Shown: positions 15,456 through 24,407 of the stretch, one piece after another
Layout of the letters: every line of letters starts with the position of its first letter
Numbering within the stretch: the stretch's first letter is position 1
DNA from: 2-02-FULL-55-14 sp964473365
GTDB lineage: Bacteria; Bacteroidota; Ignavibacteria; UBA10030
Direction: 5' to 3'
Assembly: GCA_964473365.1 (NCBI GenBank)
Contig: CAYYOV010000007.1
Coordinates: 1-64,000 of the forward strand
Length of the DNA stretch: 64,000 bases
Translations under genes and position numbers: made by a program
Notes under the pieces: model-generated
What the model was told of the DNA's origin: nothing
What the model saw: only the letters and a program-made list of their open reading frames with translations
The model's database searches: none

Positions 15456-15514
15456 TTCTCATTGTTTCGCTGCTTCCTCCAACGGCTGACCCTGACATCC
15501 GTCGGACCTTCTCT

Positions 15515-16291
15515 TCACTCCAACTTCTTGTGAACCAGCGACGGAGACGCTTGCGCGGTGGGAAGGATGAGGATCTCGGCGATCTGGACGTGCGGCGGTG
15601 CAGCCGCGCAATAGTACACGGCGTCGGCGACATCCGATGGTGATAACGGCGTGTAGCCCTGATAGACCTTGCTGGCACGCTCCTGATCGCCGCGGAACCG
15701 CACGTCGCTGAACTCGGTCTGGACGAGCCCCGGATCGACCGTGCAGACCCGCAGCGGCGTGTCGACGAGGTCCATCCGCAATCCCCGCGTGATCGCATCC
15801 ACCGCGTGCTTCGTCGCGCAATAGACGTTGCCTCCGATGTACACGTCGTGCCCCGCGATCGAGCCGATATTGATGATCGTCCCGCGTTTCCGTTGCACCA
15901 TCCCTGGAATGACGACCTTGCTCACGTACAACAGTCCCTTCACGTTGGTGTCGATCATCTCTTCCCAATCGTCGAGCTTTCCTTCGTGAAGTTTATCGAG
16001 CCCCCGGCTGAGCCCCGCATTGTTGACGAGCACGTCGATGCCGTGCCAAGCCTCTGGGAGCTTGTTGAATGCCTGCGAGACCGCTTTGGCATCGCGGACG
16101 TCGAGTTCTAGGAGAAACGTCTCCGTGCCATATCGCTCTTTCAGCTCGGCCGCCAGCTCCTGAAGTCGCGCCTTACGCCGTGCTGTGAGGATGAGCCGTG
16201 AACCGGCCGCCGCGAACCGTTCCGCACAGGCCCGGCCGATGCCGCTCGAGGCGCCGGTGATGAGTACTAACAAATGAGGAATGCTCGTCAT
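15515..16291 (-). CDS. Short-chain dehydrogenase/reductase (YdfG-like)
   Basis: A 258-residue classical SDR. It shows the NAD(P)-binding TGASSGIGRACAERF, the LTARRK motif after beta-2 that favours NADP(H), LDVRD, NNAGLS, and the catalytic INIGSIAG ... YCATKHAV (Ser-Tyr-Lys). The C-terminal VDPGLVQTEFS region resembles YdfG-type 3-hydroxy acid/serine dehydrogenases. It is cytoplasmic. The ATG at 16291 overlaps the TGA of the upstream D-threonine aldolase-like gene by four bases, so the two are translationally coupled. An additional nine codons upstream exist but would run into that gene. A joint role in D- or beta-hydroxy amino acid metabolism is plausible. Confidence 0.9.
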   Translation of the reverse strand: MTSIPHLLVLITGASSGIGRACAERFAAAGSRLILTARRKARLQELAAELKERYGTETFLLELDVRDAKAVSQAFNKLPEAWHGIDVLVNNAGLSRGLDKLHEGKLDDWEEMIDTNVKGLLYVSKVVIPGMVQRKRGTIINIGSIAGHDVYIGGNVYCATKHAVDAITRGLRMDLVDTPLRVCTVDPGLVQTEFSDVRFRGDQERASKVYQGYTPLSPSDVADAVYYCAAAPPHVQIAEILILPTAQASPSLVHKKLE

Positions 16292-17424
16292 ACGCTGCGT
16301 CCTTTCAGAATAGGCCACCGGTCCACGATCTCGCCGTCGCGGACCACAATGTACTCGTCATGATGCGGAACGGCCAGGCACGAGTGGTGCTCCAGAACGC
16401 GCACGCGGTCGCCCACCGGAAACATCCCGTCGAGCGACGCTGGTCCTTCGGCAACAAGCTTGCCGTGCTCCTGCGATAGCGAGCCCATGTGGATATGGGC
16501 GTGGAGGCGCTTCCGGTTGTAGTCCTCGAAGATGGGTCCCATTCCCATCGGGTTGGCCAAATGCGTTGGACCGAGGTCTTTCGAGAGTGCCAGCGCCCCT
16601 GCGTCGGTGATGACGTGTTTGGCTCCCGGCTGATGTGAGATGACGCTCGTCAGGACCGTCAGCGCACAGTCGTCCACGCCGCAGACGCCGAGCATCGCCA
16701 TGGTGTAGTCGTGGAATGCATAATTGCCGGGCCGGATCTCATCTATGCCGTCATAGTGATCGATGACGGTCACTGCAGGCGTCGAACCAACGCTCACGAA
16801 TGGAACACGGTAGCCCTTCGCTCGCATCCGTTCGGCAAAGGTTACCATGATGTCGCGTTCCTCGCGCGCCGCAGCCAGGATCTCGTCGCGGTTCTTCCCG
16901 TAGTACGCATGTCCCGAGTGTGAGAGTATGCCGTCAAACTGAAGGACGGTCGATTCATTCAACTTCTGAACGAGCTCCTCAGCCAGCGGCGACGACGGAT
17001 CGACACCGGCCCGATGATTGCCGCAGTCGACCTTGAGCCATGTGTGGATCTTCTGGTTCGCGCTCCGTGCAGCCTTGTCGACATGTCCCAGTGCCTCGAG
17101 GCTGTCGATGAGGACGCGGAAGGTGATCCGACCGGCAAGCTCCGCGGCGCGTGTGGCGTAGATCGGGGGGATGGGGAAGGCCCACAGTATGTCGGTGAAG
17201 CCCGCGTCAGCGAATTGCTTCGCCTCGTAGAACGTCGAGACCGTAACGCCCTGAGCGCCCAGCCGCTCCTGCCATCGGGCGACCTGGATGCATTTGTGGG
17301 TCTTCAGATGGGGCCGCAGACGGACCTTGAGCCGGTTAGCGTGGTCCTGCATGCGTTGCAGGTTCCGCTCGAGGATCTCGCTATCGAGCAGCAGCGCGGG
17401 GGTGGGTAACGAAGCGAGTGACAT
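16288..17424 (-). CDS. D-threonine aldolase/D-serine dehydratase-like PLP enzyme (DSD1 family)
   Basis: A 378-residue fold-type III PLP protein (alanine racemase N-terminal barrel). It opens with LPTPALLLDSEILERNLQRM, and the PLP lysine lies in RPHLKTHKC. LKVDCGNHRAGVDP and SVGSTPAV fit the barrel. The C-terminal beta domain carries the metal-site region EHHSCLAVPHHDEYIVV seen in D-serine dehydratase-like enzymes. Members cleave D-threonine to glycine and acetaldehyde or dehydrate D-serine; substrate cannot be fixed from sequence. It starts 12 nt after the E1 gene stop and overlaps the SDR start, so the three form an operon. Confidence 0.88.
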   Translation of the reverse strand: MSLASLPTPALLLDSEILERNLQRMQDHANRLKVRLRPHLKTHKCIQVARWQERLGAQGVTVSTFYEAKQFADAGFTDILWAFPIPPIYATRAAELAGRITFRVLIDSLEALGHVDKAARSANQKIHTWLKVDCGNHRAGVDPSSPLAEELVQKLNESTVLQFDGILSHSGHAYYGKNRDEILAAAREERDIMVTFAERMRAKGYRVPFVSVGSTPAVTVIDHYDGIDEIRPGNYAFHDYTMAMLGVCGVDDCALTVLTSVISHQPGAKHVITDAGALALSKDLGPTHLANPMGMGPIFEDYNRKRLHAHIHMGSLSQEHGKLVAEGPASLDGMFPVGDRVRVLEHHSCLAVPHHDEYIVVRDGEIVDRWPILKGRSV

Positions 17425-17436
17425 GCCGATTCCTCG

Positions 17437-19419
17437 TTAGAACGATAGCAATCGGTCCAGGGTCTCGGCGAGACGCGCGCGGCCCAGGAAGGACTGTTCC
17501 AGCGTCGGGTGGAAGGGAACGGGGGTCTCGAGCGATCCCAGCCGCATGACGGGAGCGTCGAGGTGAGTGAAGCATGATTCGCCGATCGTCGCCGCGACGT
17601 CGGACGCGAACGAGCCGGTCAGCGTGTCTTCTGTCAGGACAAGCACACGTCCCGTCTTGCGCGCAGAGGCGAACACGGTCTCGCGGTCCCACGGTACGAG
17701 CGTCCGCAGGTCGACGACTTCGATCGAACGACCACTCCGCTCCGCAGCCTCCAAGGCCCAATGAACGGCCCAGCCGTACGTCACGATTGTCGCGTCCGTT
17801 CCCTCCCGCACCACGCCGGCGACGCCCAGCGGCAGTGAATAATACGCATCCGGTACCAGTCCTTCGAGGCTCCGGTACAGATACTTGTGTTCGAAGTAGA
17901 GGATGGGGTTCGGTTCGGCAAGGCTGGCCGTCAGCAGACCCTTTGCGTCGAATGGCGTCGAAGGATACACCACCTTGAGCCCCGGAACATGTGTGAACCA
18001 CGACTCGGTGCTCTGCGAATGGAACGGTCCCGCTCCGACGCCCGCCCCGGTCGGCATGCGCACGACGACGTTGACAGCATGGCCCCACCGGTAATGGGTC
18101 TTCGCTAGGTTATTCACGATCTGGTTGAAACCGCAGGTGACAAAGTCGGCGAACTGCATCTCCATCATCGCCGGACGGCCGGCCATCGACAGCCCCAGCG
18201 CCGCTCCCACGATCGCCGATTCACACAGGGGCGTGTTACGCACACGCTCCCGGCCGAACTGCTCCACAAAACCTTCCGTCACTTTGAACACACCGCCATA
18301 CTCGGCGATGTCCTGCCCCATGAGCACCAATTTTGGATCACGCTCCATTGCCTGACGAAGGCCGTCCTGGATCGCGTTCACAAAGCGCCGATGCGATTGG
18401 TGCGTCAGGTCGGGGGCAACGGGAGGTGGGACCGCTGCTGCATACACATCCTGCAGTTCCGTATCGATACTGGCCTGGATCGCGGGTCCCGATGTGGAGC
18501 GGTCCCAGGCCTCGTCGATCGTCGCCTTGAGTCGCGTGCGTGCATCAGCTACGCGTTCGGCCGTGATCACGCCGGTCTGCACGAGATGACGCTCGAAGTT
18601 CTCGACAGGGTCTTTCGCCTTCCAGGCGGAAATGAGCTCGGTGGGCACATATTTCACGCCCGAAGCCTCCTCATGCCCGCGCATGCGGAATGTCATGGCC
18701 TCCAGGAGAACCGGCCGACGCGTCTTTCGCACACGTTCGGCTACGTCGCTCACGGTTCGATACACTTCGACGATGTTGTTCCCGTCGACCTGAACGCCTT
18801 CAATACCGTAGCCGGCGGCCTTGTCCACAAAGTATCTGTGTCGGAACTGTTGTGACGAGGGTGTTGAAAGTCCGTAGCCGTTGTTCTCGACGACGAAGAT
18901 CACCGGCAGGTCCCACACGGATGCGACGTTGATCGCCTCGTGGAAATCCCCTTCGCTCGCACCACCGTCACCCGAGAAGACCATCGCAAGGTCGTCCGAT
19001 CCGTCGAGTACGCTGGCCAACGCCAGGCCATCGGCCACGCCGAGCATCGCGCCGAGGTGCGAGATCATCCCCACAATGCGGTGTTCAAGTGTCCCGAAAT
19101 GGAACGAGCGGTCGCGCCCGTTCGTGTAGCCATCCGGCCTTCCTTCCCACTGGGCAAAGAGCCGAGGGAGTGGAACGCGTCGTGAGGTGAAGATGCCGAG
19201 GTTGCGGTGAAGCGGCAGAAGATAGTCGGAATCGCGGAGCGCCATCGCGCAACCGACGGCGATCGCCTCCTGACCGATCCCCGAGAACCATTTGCTGAGC
19301 TTACCCTGACGGAGCAGGATGAGCATCTTCTCTTCGATCAGCCGGGGAAGGAGCATCCCTTCATACAATGAGATGAGCCGGTCGGCAGACAGGCTGCCGG
19401 CTTCAAACTGCAGGGGCAT
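17437..19419 (-). CDS. Fused E1 alpha-beta 2-oxoacid dehydrogenase
   Basis: A 660-residue fusion of the two E1 subunits of branched-chain 2-oxoacid or pyruvate dehydrogenase complexes. The alpha half has RLIEEKMLILLRQGKLSKWF, SGIGQEAIAVG and the thiamine-diphosphate motif GDGGASEGDFHEAINVASVW...ENNGYG. The beta half has LVLMGQDIAEYGGVFKVTEG, PLCESAIVGAALGLSMAG, MPTGAGVGAGPFHSQSTE and a transketolase C-terminal domain (VTYGWAVHWALEAAE). It decarboxylates a 2-oxoacid onto the lipoyl group of an E2, which is not encoded here. ATG 19419 gives a family-like start; an upstream GTG at 19446 is possible. The start codon lies just after a promoter-proximal hairpin and T-tract (19452-19479). Confidence 0.92.
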   Translation of the reverse strand: MPLQFEAGSLSADRLISLYEGMLLPRLIEEKMLILLRQGKLSKWFSGIGQEAIAVGCAMALRDSDYLLPLHRNLGIFTSRRVPLPRLFAQWEGRPDGYTNGRDRSFHFGTLEHRIVGMISHLGAMLGVADGLALASVLDGSDDLAMVFSGDGGASEGDFHEAINVASVWDLPVIFVVENNGYGLSTPSSQQFRHRYFVDKAAGYGIEGVQVDGNNIVEVYRTVSDVAERVRKTRRPVLLEAMTFRMRGHEEASGVKYVPTELISAWKAKDPVENFERHLVQTGVITAERVADARTRLKATIDEAWDRSTSGPAIQASIDTELQDVYAAAVPPPVAPDLTHQSHRRFVNAIQDGLRQAMERDPKLVLMGQDIAEYGGVFKVTEGFVEQFGRERVRNTPLCESAIVGAALGLSMAGRPAMMEMQFADFVTCGFNQIVNNLAKTHYRWGHAVNVVVRMPTGAGVGAGPFHSQSTESWFTHVPGLKVVYPSTPFDAKGLLTASLAEPNPILYFEHKYLYRSLEGLVPDAYYSLPLGVAGVVREGTDATIVTYGWAVHWALEAAERSGRSIEVVDLRTLVPWDRETVFASARKTGRVLVLTEDTLTGSFASDVAATIGESCFTHLDAPVMRLGSLETPVPFHPTLEQSFLGRARLAETLDRLLSF

Positions 19420-19451
19420 CGACGATATGGCGCGGGACGAGCTCACACAGG

Positions 19452-19479
19452 AAACAAAAACCGGGGTTCACACCCCGGT
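19452..19479 (-). terminator. Hairpin plus T5 between nhaA and the E1 gene (terminator/attenuator)
   Basis: On the minus strand ACCGGGGT (19479-19472) and ACCCCGGT (19467-19460) form an 8-bp stem with a 4-nt loop followed by TTTTTG. It terminates nhaA readthrough, but it also lies downstream of the promoter at 19486-19514 and just before the E1 start codon, so the E1 message must pass it. Confidence 0.8.
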
Positions 19480-19485
19480 CTGGTC

Positions 19486-19514
19486 AAGATGACAAAAAAA
19501 CCCCTCGTGAACAA
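19486..19514 (-). promoter_or_regulatory. Candidate E1-gene promoter (TTGTTC-N17-CATCTT)
   Basis: On the minus strand TTGTTC (19514-19509) and CATCTT (19491-19486) are 17 nt apart, between the nhaA stop and the hairpin at 19479-19460. No other promoter could fit between that hairpin and the E1 start. Confidence 0.5.
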
Positions 19515-19521
19515 GATGGCG

Positions 19522-20835
19522 CTACGCGGCCGCCTTTGGCGGGGCAAACCAGCGCAGGATCATCCATCCGATCCCTCCGGCAAGAAGCGATGCCGTGAGA
19601 ATGCCTACCTTTGAGATCTCGAGCAGCAAGCGGTCGTCAAATGCCAGAGAAGCGACGAACAGCGACATGGTGAATCCGATGCCCCCGAGCCAGGCGGCCC
19701 CGTAGATGTGTCGATACGTCGTCCCCGCCGGAAGGGCCGCAAAACCCAACCGCACTGACAACCACGCAAACGCTGTGATTCCGATCTGCTTGCCGATGAC
19801 GAGACCGAGAATGATACCCAGCGCGACGGGATGTCCGAGTGACATCTCGCTTGTGATCGTCACGCCCGCGTTCGCGAGGGCGAACACTGGCATGATGAAG
19901 TACGTGACCCATGGATGGAGACGATGCTCAAGCTGCTGCATCGGCGATTCAACCTGGTCGCATGCATCCTCCAGCTCCTGAACGATGGCTTGTTGGTCGC
20001 CGGTCAAGCCCCCTTTCGATCGTGAGGGACTCGACTGGAGACGGTCCAGCAGATGTCGTCCACGGTGCAACAACGTCAACGGATCGATCGCGGGTCGCGC
20101 GGGGATCGTGAGTGCCAGGATCACTCCGGCGATCGTGGCATGAATGCCCGACGAGAGGACCGCCAGCCAGAGACCGACGCCGAGAATCACGTAGGGAAGT
20201 GGTGACCGCACGTGAGCGGCGTTCAGGGACATCAGGAGCGCCGTGATGACGCCCGCTGCGGCCAGTGCTGTCCACGACAATTGCGCCGTATAGAAGAACG
20301 CTATGACGAGCACAGCCCCGAGATCGTCGACAATGGCGAACGCCGTCAGAAACACCTTCAGGCCGAACGGCACGCGGGGTCCAAGAAGCGTCAGCACACC
20401 GATGGCGAAAGCGATGTCGGTCGCCATTGGGATACCCCATCCGGGCGTTCCCGGTGTGCCGGCATTCAGCATCACATAGAGCCCGGCTGGCACGACCATC
20501 CCACCGATGGCGGCCATGATAGGGAACATGGCCTGCCGAACGCTCGACAACTCGCCGATGAGCAGCTCGCGCTTGATCTCCAGCCCGACCACGAAGAAGA
20601 AGATGACCATCAGAGCGTCGTTCACCCAATGGCCGAGCGAGTGCGTCATCTGATACGGTCCCGCGCCGACTGTGACCGGCAGATGCCAGAACGCGAAGTA
20701 GCTGTCGCGCCATGGAGAATTGGCCCAAGCCATGGCCACCACAGCACAGACGAGCAGGAGGATGCCGCCGATCGATTCCAGGCGGGTGAACCGCTGGAAC
20801 TGCGTAAGAACCCGTGTGAAAATCTTTTCCTTCAT
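19522..20835 (-). CDS. nhaA: Na+/H+ antiporter NhaA
   Basis: A 437-residue protein with about 12 transmembrane helices that exchanges cytoplasmic Na+ or Li+ for protons. Diagnostic segments are ESIGGILLLVCAVVAMAWAN, FFFVVGLEIKREL, GWGIPMATDIAFAIGVL (the conserved ATD aspartate), AIVDDLGAVLVIAFFY (the ion-binding Asp-Asp pair) and SSGIHATIAGV. The central loop carries an inserted hydrophilic segment typical of many NhaA proteins outside the enterobacteria. It has its own promoter at 20917-20944 and a terminator downstream. It fits the surrounding osmotic/ionic stress block. Confidence 0.96.
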   Translation of the reverse strand: MKEKIFTRVLTQFQRFTRLESIGGILLLVCAVVAMAWANSPWRDSYFAFWHLPVTVGAGPYQMTHSLGHWVNDALMVIFFFVVGLEIKRELLIGELSSVRQAMFPIMAAIGGMVVPAGLYVMLNAGTPGTPGWGIPMATDIAFAIGVLTLLGPRVPFGLKVFLTAFAIVDDLGAVLVIAFFYTAQLSWTALAAAGVITALLMSLNAAHVRSPLPYVILGVGLWLAVLSSGIHATIAGVILALTIPARPAIDPLTLLHRGRHLLDRLQSSPSRSKGGLTGDQQAIVQELEDACDQVESPMQQLEHRLHPWVTYFIMPVFALANAGVTITSEMSLGHPVALGIILGLVIGKQIGITAFAWLSVRLGFAALPAGTTYRHIYGAAWLGGIGFTMSLFVASLAFDDRLLLEISKVGILTASLLAGGIGWMILRWFAPPKAAA

Positions 20836-20916
20836 GGCGCGTGCGAGTACAGTGCTAATGATGAGGGATCGGTTGGGGGCACCGCGGCAGGCAGTAGCGG
20901 TCCCGAGCAGAGAACA

Positions 20917-20944
20917 GAAATAGATGCGACAGGGTTCCTGTCAA
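20917..20944 (-). promoter_or_regulatory. nhaA promoter (TTGACA-N16-TATTTC) with overlapping palindrome
   Basis: On the minus strand TTGACA (20944-20939) and TATTTC (20922-20917) are 16 nt apart and would yield a leader of roughly 75 nt. The perfect inverted repeat GACAGG-GTT-CCTGTC (20928-20942, plus-strand reading) overlaps the -35 box and is placed like a repressor operator. A GCCCG/CGGGC hairpin just upstream may end the trehalose operon. Confidence 0.55.
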
Positions 20945-20970
20945 TTGAAGCCCGGACCGGGCAGGGACAT

Positions 20971-23187
20971 TCAATCGGAAAGCTCCTCGAGCAGTCGAAC
21001 GACTTCCGCCTGGTGGCCAACCGTAAATCGGGCCTGCGTCGTACCGATCCCCACCTTCACCGTGAATGCGGGGGCCGGGAGGGCTTTGAACAGGTCCTCG
21101 TCGGTCACATCGTCTCCGGCCGAAAAGACGAAATCCGGCTGGACGAGGTCGATGATCTTCAGCGCCATCGTCCCCTTATGAACCCCGATGGGGCGCACTT
21201 CGACGATCTTGTTGCCACGGTTGACCTGCACGTCGTAGTTGGCTGTCAGCGTGGTCAGATGGTCGAACGCCTCCGCCGCCAACAACGTGCCGTGCTCGGG
21301 GTCCGACAGACGATAATGCCATACCACCGAATGCTCCTTCTCCTCTACAAATGAGCCCGGCAACCGGTCGGCGTAGGACTCCAGGATCGGGATGATCCGC
21401 GACTTCCAATCACCCTTGCCGGGCGTCGCCAGCCGCCAATCACCCTGTGGCGGACGCCACCAGATCCCGTGCTCTGCCACCAGGTGCGCGTTCAAGCCTC
21501 CCATCCACTCGTCCAACGTGGAGCGTTCCCGGCCACTGACGATGGCCAGCGTGCTACCATTCGAAGAACTCAGGCGGTGGAGCGTGTTCATCAGTTCAGG
21601 TGTGGGCCGCGCCAGCTCCGGCCGTCGGACGAGCGGCGTCAGCGTTCCGTCGTAGTCAAGCAGCAAAAGTCTGCGACTCGCCGCCCGATACGCCTCGACG
21701 ATCAGGCGGCGTGGCTCGGCGCTCATGTATTTTGTCGTGAACCGGTCCTGCAGGTCCGGGACCTGCACAGCCTGTTCGATGAAATCATGCGCCCATCGGA
21801 CGACGTCATACCGTTCGATGCGGCGTCGCATCACTCGGTTCCGGCGCTGCTGCTCTTCGATCGGCATGGTGATCGCTTCGTACAGGGCTGACGCGATCTC
21901 TTCGCGGTCATTCGGATTGATGACGATCGCTTCGGCCAGTTCCTTCGCAGCACCCGCCATCTCGCTCAGGATCAGCACACCCCGGTCGTCCGGACGGCAG
22001 GCGATGTACTCCTTGGCGACGAGGTTCATCCCGTCACGTAACGGCGTCACGAGCGCGATGTCGCTCATCCGATAATAGGCGACCAGGTGGTCGAACCGAA
22101 GCTGCGTGTAGAGATACACCACCGGCGTCCATCCGACCCGCCCGAACCGGCCGTTGATCTTCCCGACCATTTCTTCGATCTGCCGTTTCATGAGGTCGTA
22201 CATCGCCACGCCGGCGCGGGAGGGGACCACGATCATCACCAACGCCACCTTGCCGTGGAGTTCCGGATGGCGCTCCAGGAGTGCCTCGAATCCCTCCAAC
22301 CGGTTGAGGATGCCCTTCGTATAATCGAGCCGATCCACCGACAAAATCGAGGTGATGTCCCCGAGCGACTCTCGCAGCTGCGCGCTTTCGTCGCGAACGC
22401 TGACCCGATCCAGCGTCTTCCGGAACGATTCGACGTCGATCCCCATCGGAAAGGTGTCGACCTTCACCACGCGGTCTTCGACGACCACCTGCCCAAGTTG
22501 ATGATCATGACCAACGATGCGGAGGACGTTCCGCAGAAAGTTCTGAGCATACTCGTACGTGTGAAAACCGACCACATCGGCTCCCAGCAGACCCGTGAGG
22601 ATCTCCCGCCGCCATACGCCCGGCAGCGACCGGTAGATATCGTACTCCGGGAAGGGGATGTGGAGGAAGAATCCGATGCGCACGTTTGGGGCAAGCTCGC
22701 GCAGATACTGCGGGAGGAGCATGAGGTGATAGTCGTGGATCCAGACCACATCGCCAGGATGTGCGGTCTCCGCCACGATCGTGGCAAAGGCCTGATTCAC
22801 CTTTCGGTACAGGTCCCACTGCTCAGCAGAATAGGTCGTATAGGCGGGGAAGGAATGGAAGAGCGGCCAAATGGTGGCGTTGCAGAAGCCTAGATAGAAG
22901 CTCTCCATATCCTCCCGCGACAGGAAGACGGGAACCGATCGATGCCGGTCCCACGCCATCTGCCGAACCTGATCGTGCTGGTCGTCGGGCACCGAGCCGC
23001 CCGGCCAGCCGATCCATACGCTTTCATCCCCCGGGCTGCCGCTCCCTCGCACGCTCGACAGGAAGGCTTTGAGGCCCGTGACAAGGCCGCCGACGCTTTC
23101 CGTCGTCGTCAGTCCAGACTCGCCCACAGCGATCGAGAACGGAAGTCGGTTTGAGACGATGATCAATCGGGATGCGTTCGTCATCAT
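20971..23187 (-). CDS. otsAB: Fused trehalose-6-phosphate synthase/phosphatase
   Basis: A 738-residue bifunctional protein. Residues 1 to about 470 are a GT20 trehalose-6-phosphate synthase (LIIVSNRLPFSI, GGLVTGL, WIHDYHLMLLPQYLRE, GFFLHIPFPEYDIYRSLP, VDRLDYTKGILNRLEGFE, PLRDGMNLVAKEYIA). Residues about 500-738 are a HAD-type trehalose-6-phosphate phosphatase with the nucleophile motif LLLDYDGTLTPL and FSAGDDVTDEDLFKALP. Together they convert UDP-glucose (or another NDP-glucose) and glucose-6-phosphate to trehalose. The first ATG (23187) overlaps the TGA of treT by 3 nt, so translation is coupled. A second ATG follows directly at 23184. Confidence 0.95.
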   Translation of the reverse strand: MMTNASRLIIVSNRLPFSIAVGESGLTTTESVGGLVTGLKAFLSSVRGSGSPGDESVWIGWPGGSVPDDQHDQVRQMAWDRHRSVPVFLSREDMESFYLGFCNATIWPLFHSFPAYTTYSAEQWDLYRKVNQAFATIVAETAHPGDVVWIHDYHLMLLPQYLRELAPNVRIGFFLHIPFPEYDIYRSLPGVWRREILTGLLGADVVGFHTYEYAQNFLRNVLRIVGHDHQLGQVVVEDRVVKVDTFPMGIDVESFRKTLDRVSVRDESAQLRESLGDITSILSVDRLDYTKGILNRLEGFEALLERHPELHGKVALVMIVVPSRAGVAMYDLMKRQIEEMVGKINGRFGRVGWTPVVYLYTQLRFDHLVAYYRMSDIALVTPLRDGMNLVAKEYIACRPDDRGVLILSEMAGAAKELAEAIVINPNDREEIASALYEAITMPIEEQQRRNRVMRRRIERYDVVRWAHDFIEQAVQVPDLQDRFTTKYMSAEPRRLIVEAYRAASRRLLLLDYDGTLTPLVRRPELARPTPELMNTLHRLSSSNGSTLAIVSGRERSTLDEWMGGLNAHLVAEHGIWWRPPQGDWRLATPGKGDWKSRIIPILESYADRLPGSFVEEKEHSVVWHYRLSDPEHGTLLAAEAFDHLTTLTANYDVQVNRGNKIVEVRPIGVHKGTMALKIIDLVQPDFVFSAGDDVTDEDLFKALPAPAFTVKVGIGTTQARFTVGHQAEVVRLLEELSD

Positions 23188-24407
23188 GGCGCCAGGTTAA
23201 CGACATCTTCCTGATGAAAGAGCGACAAGAACAGCAACAGATAGTCCTTGATGTGCCGGGTGATCAGATAGTTCTCCCGTATATGATCGCGTCCCCGCTG
23301 GCCAAGTCGCTGCGCAAATTCGGGCTCCGCCAGGAGTTGCTTGATCCAGCGGGCCGTTCCCTCGACGGAATGTGTCAGGATGCCCGAGAATTCATGCCGG
23401 ATCTGTAGTGGGATCCCGCCCACGGCGCCGGCGATCACCGGCTTGCCCTTCCAGAGCGCCTCCGCCACGGTCAGTCCGAATCCTTCGCGCAGCGACTTCT
23501 GCAAAATGACGTCCGACCCGCGCTGGAGCGCATTGATCTCGATATCGCTGGCAGGAGGCAAGAACAGCACGTGAATGTCGGGATCCTTGTCCGCCTCCTC
23601 CTGCACCTGTGCCATGATGGCGGGTCCTTCCGGGTCGTCCGTCGCGCCGCCGCCGGCCAGGATCAATTGCACGTCGGCGTGACGCTTCACGAGCTTGTAG
23701 GCGGCGATGACGCCGAGAGGGTCCTTCAGATAGTCGAACCGTGAGATCTGCGTCACGATCGGCCTGGTCCGTTCGATGCCGTACCGTTCGAAGACGGCGT
23801 TGACGGTCTCGTCGGGCAGGTCGCGGTTCTTGTCGGCCAGGGGATCGATCGACGGTGAGATCAGCACTTGGGGGATCGACAGCTTCGCGGCGAACGCCGG
23901 CGCTGAGAAGACGGCCCGGTCGTACTGCCCGATGTAGCGTTCGAGGAACGACCAGACCCGATCCTTCGGCTGCGAGGAGTCGATATGACATCGCCAGAGC
24001 CAGTTGCCGCCCCGGGACGAGCGTTGTTCGACGAGGACGATCGGTTGCGGATCGTGGACGAACACAATATCGCCGAATTCCATCGTCGCGGCATTCTGAC
24101 GGTTCACTTCAATGAAGAGGTCGAGCTCGTCATCGCTGATGTCGACCGGAACGCCGTGCATGCCGTTGTGGAACTTCTTTGTCACGACGAAGAATCGTTC
24201 ATTCCCCTTGATGACGTCCCATCGTGCCTTCACCCCGAGCTGTTGTAGCAGCGGGATCATGCGGGTCAGGATCTCCGCCACGCCGCCGCCAACGGCGGTC
24301 GAATTGATGTTCTGTACCGTGCGTCCGTCCAGGGCCCGAGCGAGGATGCGCAGTTCGTCGACGGCCGTCGGGCCGACGATCGGGATGTAGTCTTCAAGTG
24401 CGGTCAT
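23184..24407 (-). CDS. treT: Trehalose synthase TreT-type glycosyltransferase (GT4)
   Basis: A 407-residue GT4 enzyme resembling archaeal and thermophile TreT, which makes trehalose in one step from NDP-glucose and glucose. The N-terminus has NSTAVGGGVAEILTRMIPLLQQLG, a TreT/trehalose phosphorylase signature. FVHDPQPIVLVE, WRCHIDSSQP and SPSIDPLADKN follow. The C-terminal Rossmann half has ISRFDYLKDPLGVIAAYKLV and QKSLREGFGLTVAEALWKGKPV. Its ATG overlaps the stop of the DUF5752 gene by 14 nt and its stop overlaps otsAB. The operon therefore holds two independent routes to trehalose. Confidence 0.9.
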   Translation of the reverse strand: MTALEDYIPIVGPTAVDELRILARALDGRTVQNINSTAVGGGVAEILTRMIPLLQQLGVKARWDVIKGNERFFVVTKKFHNGMHGVPVDISDDELDLFIEVNRQNAATMEFGDIVFVHDPQPIVLVEQRSSRGGNWLWRCHIDSSQPKDRVWSFLERYIGQYDRAVFSAPAFAAKLSIPQVLISPSIDPLADKNRDLPDETVNAVFERYGIERTRPIVTQISRFDYLKDPLGVIAAYKLVKRHADVQLILAGGGATDDPEGPAIMAQVQEEADKDPDIHVLFLPPASDIEINALQRGSDVILQKSLREGFGLTVAEALWKGKPVIAGAVGGIPLQIRHEFSGILTHSVEGTARWIKQLLAEPEFAQRLGQRGRDHIRENYLITRHIKDYLLLFLSLFHQEDVVNLAP

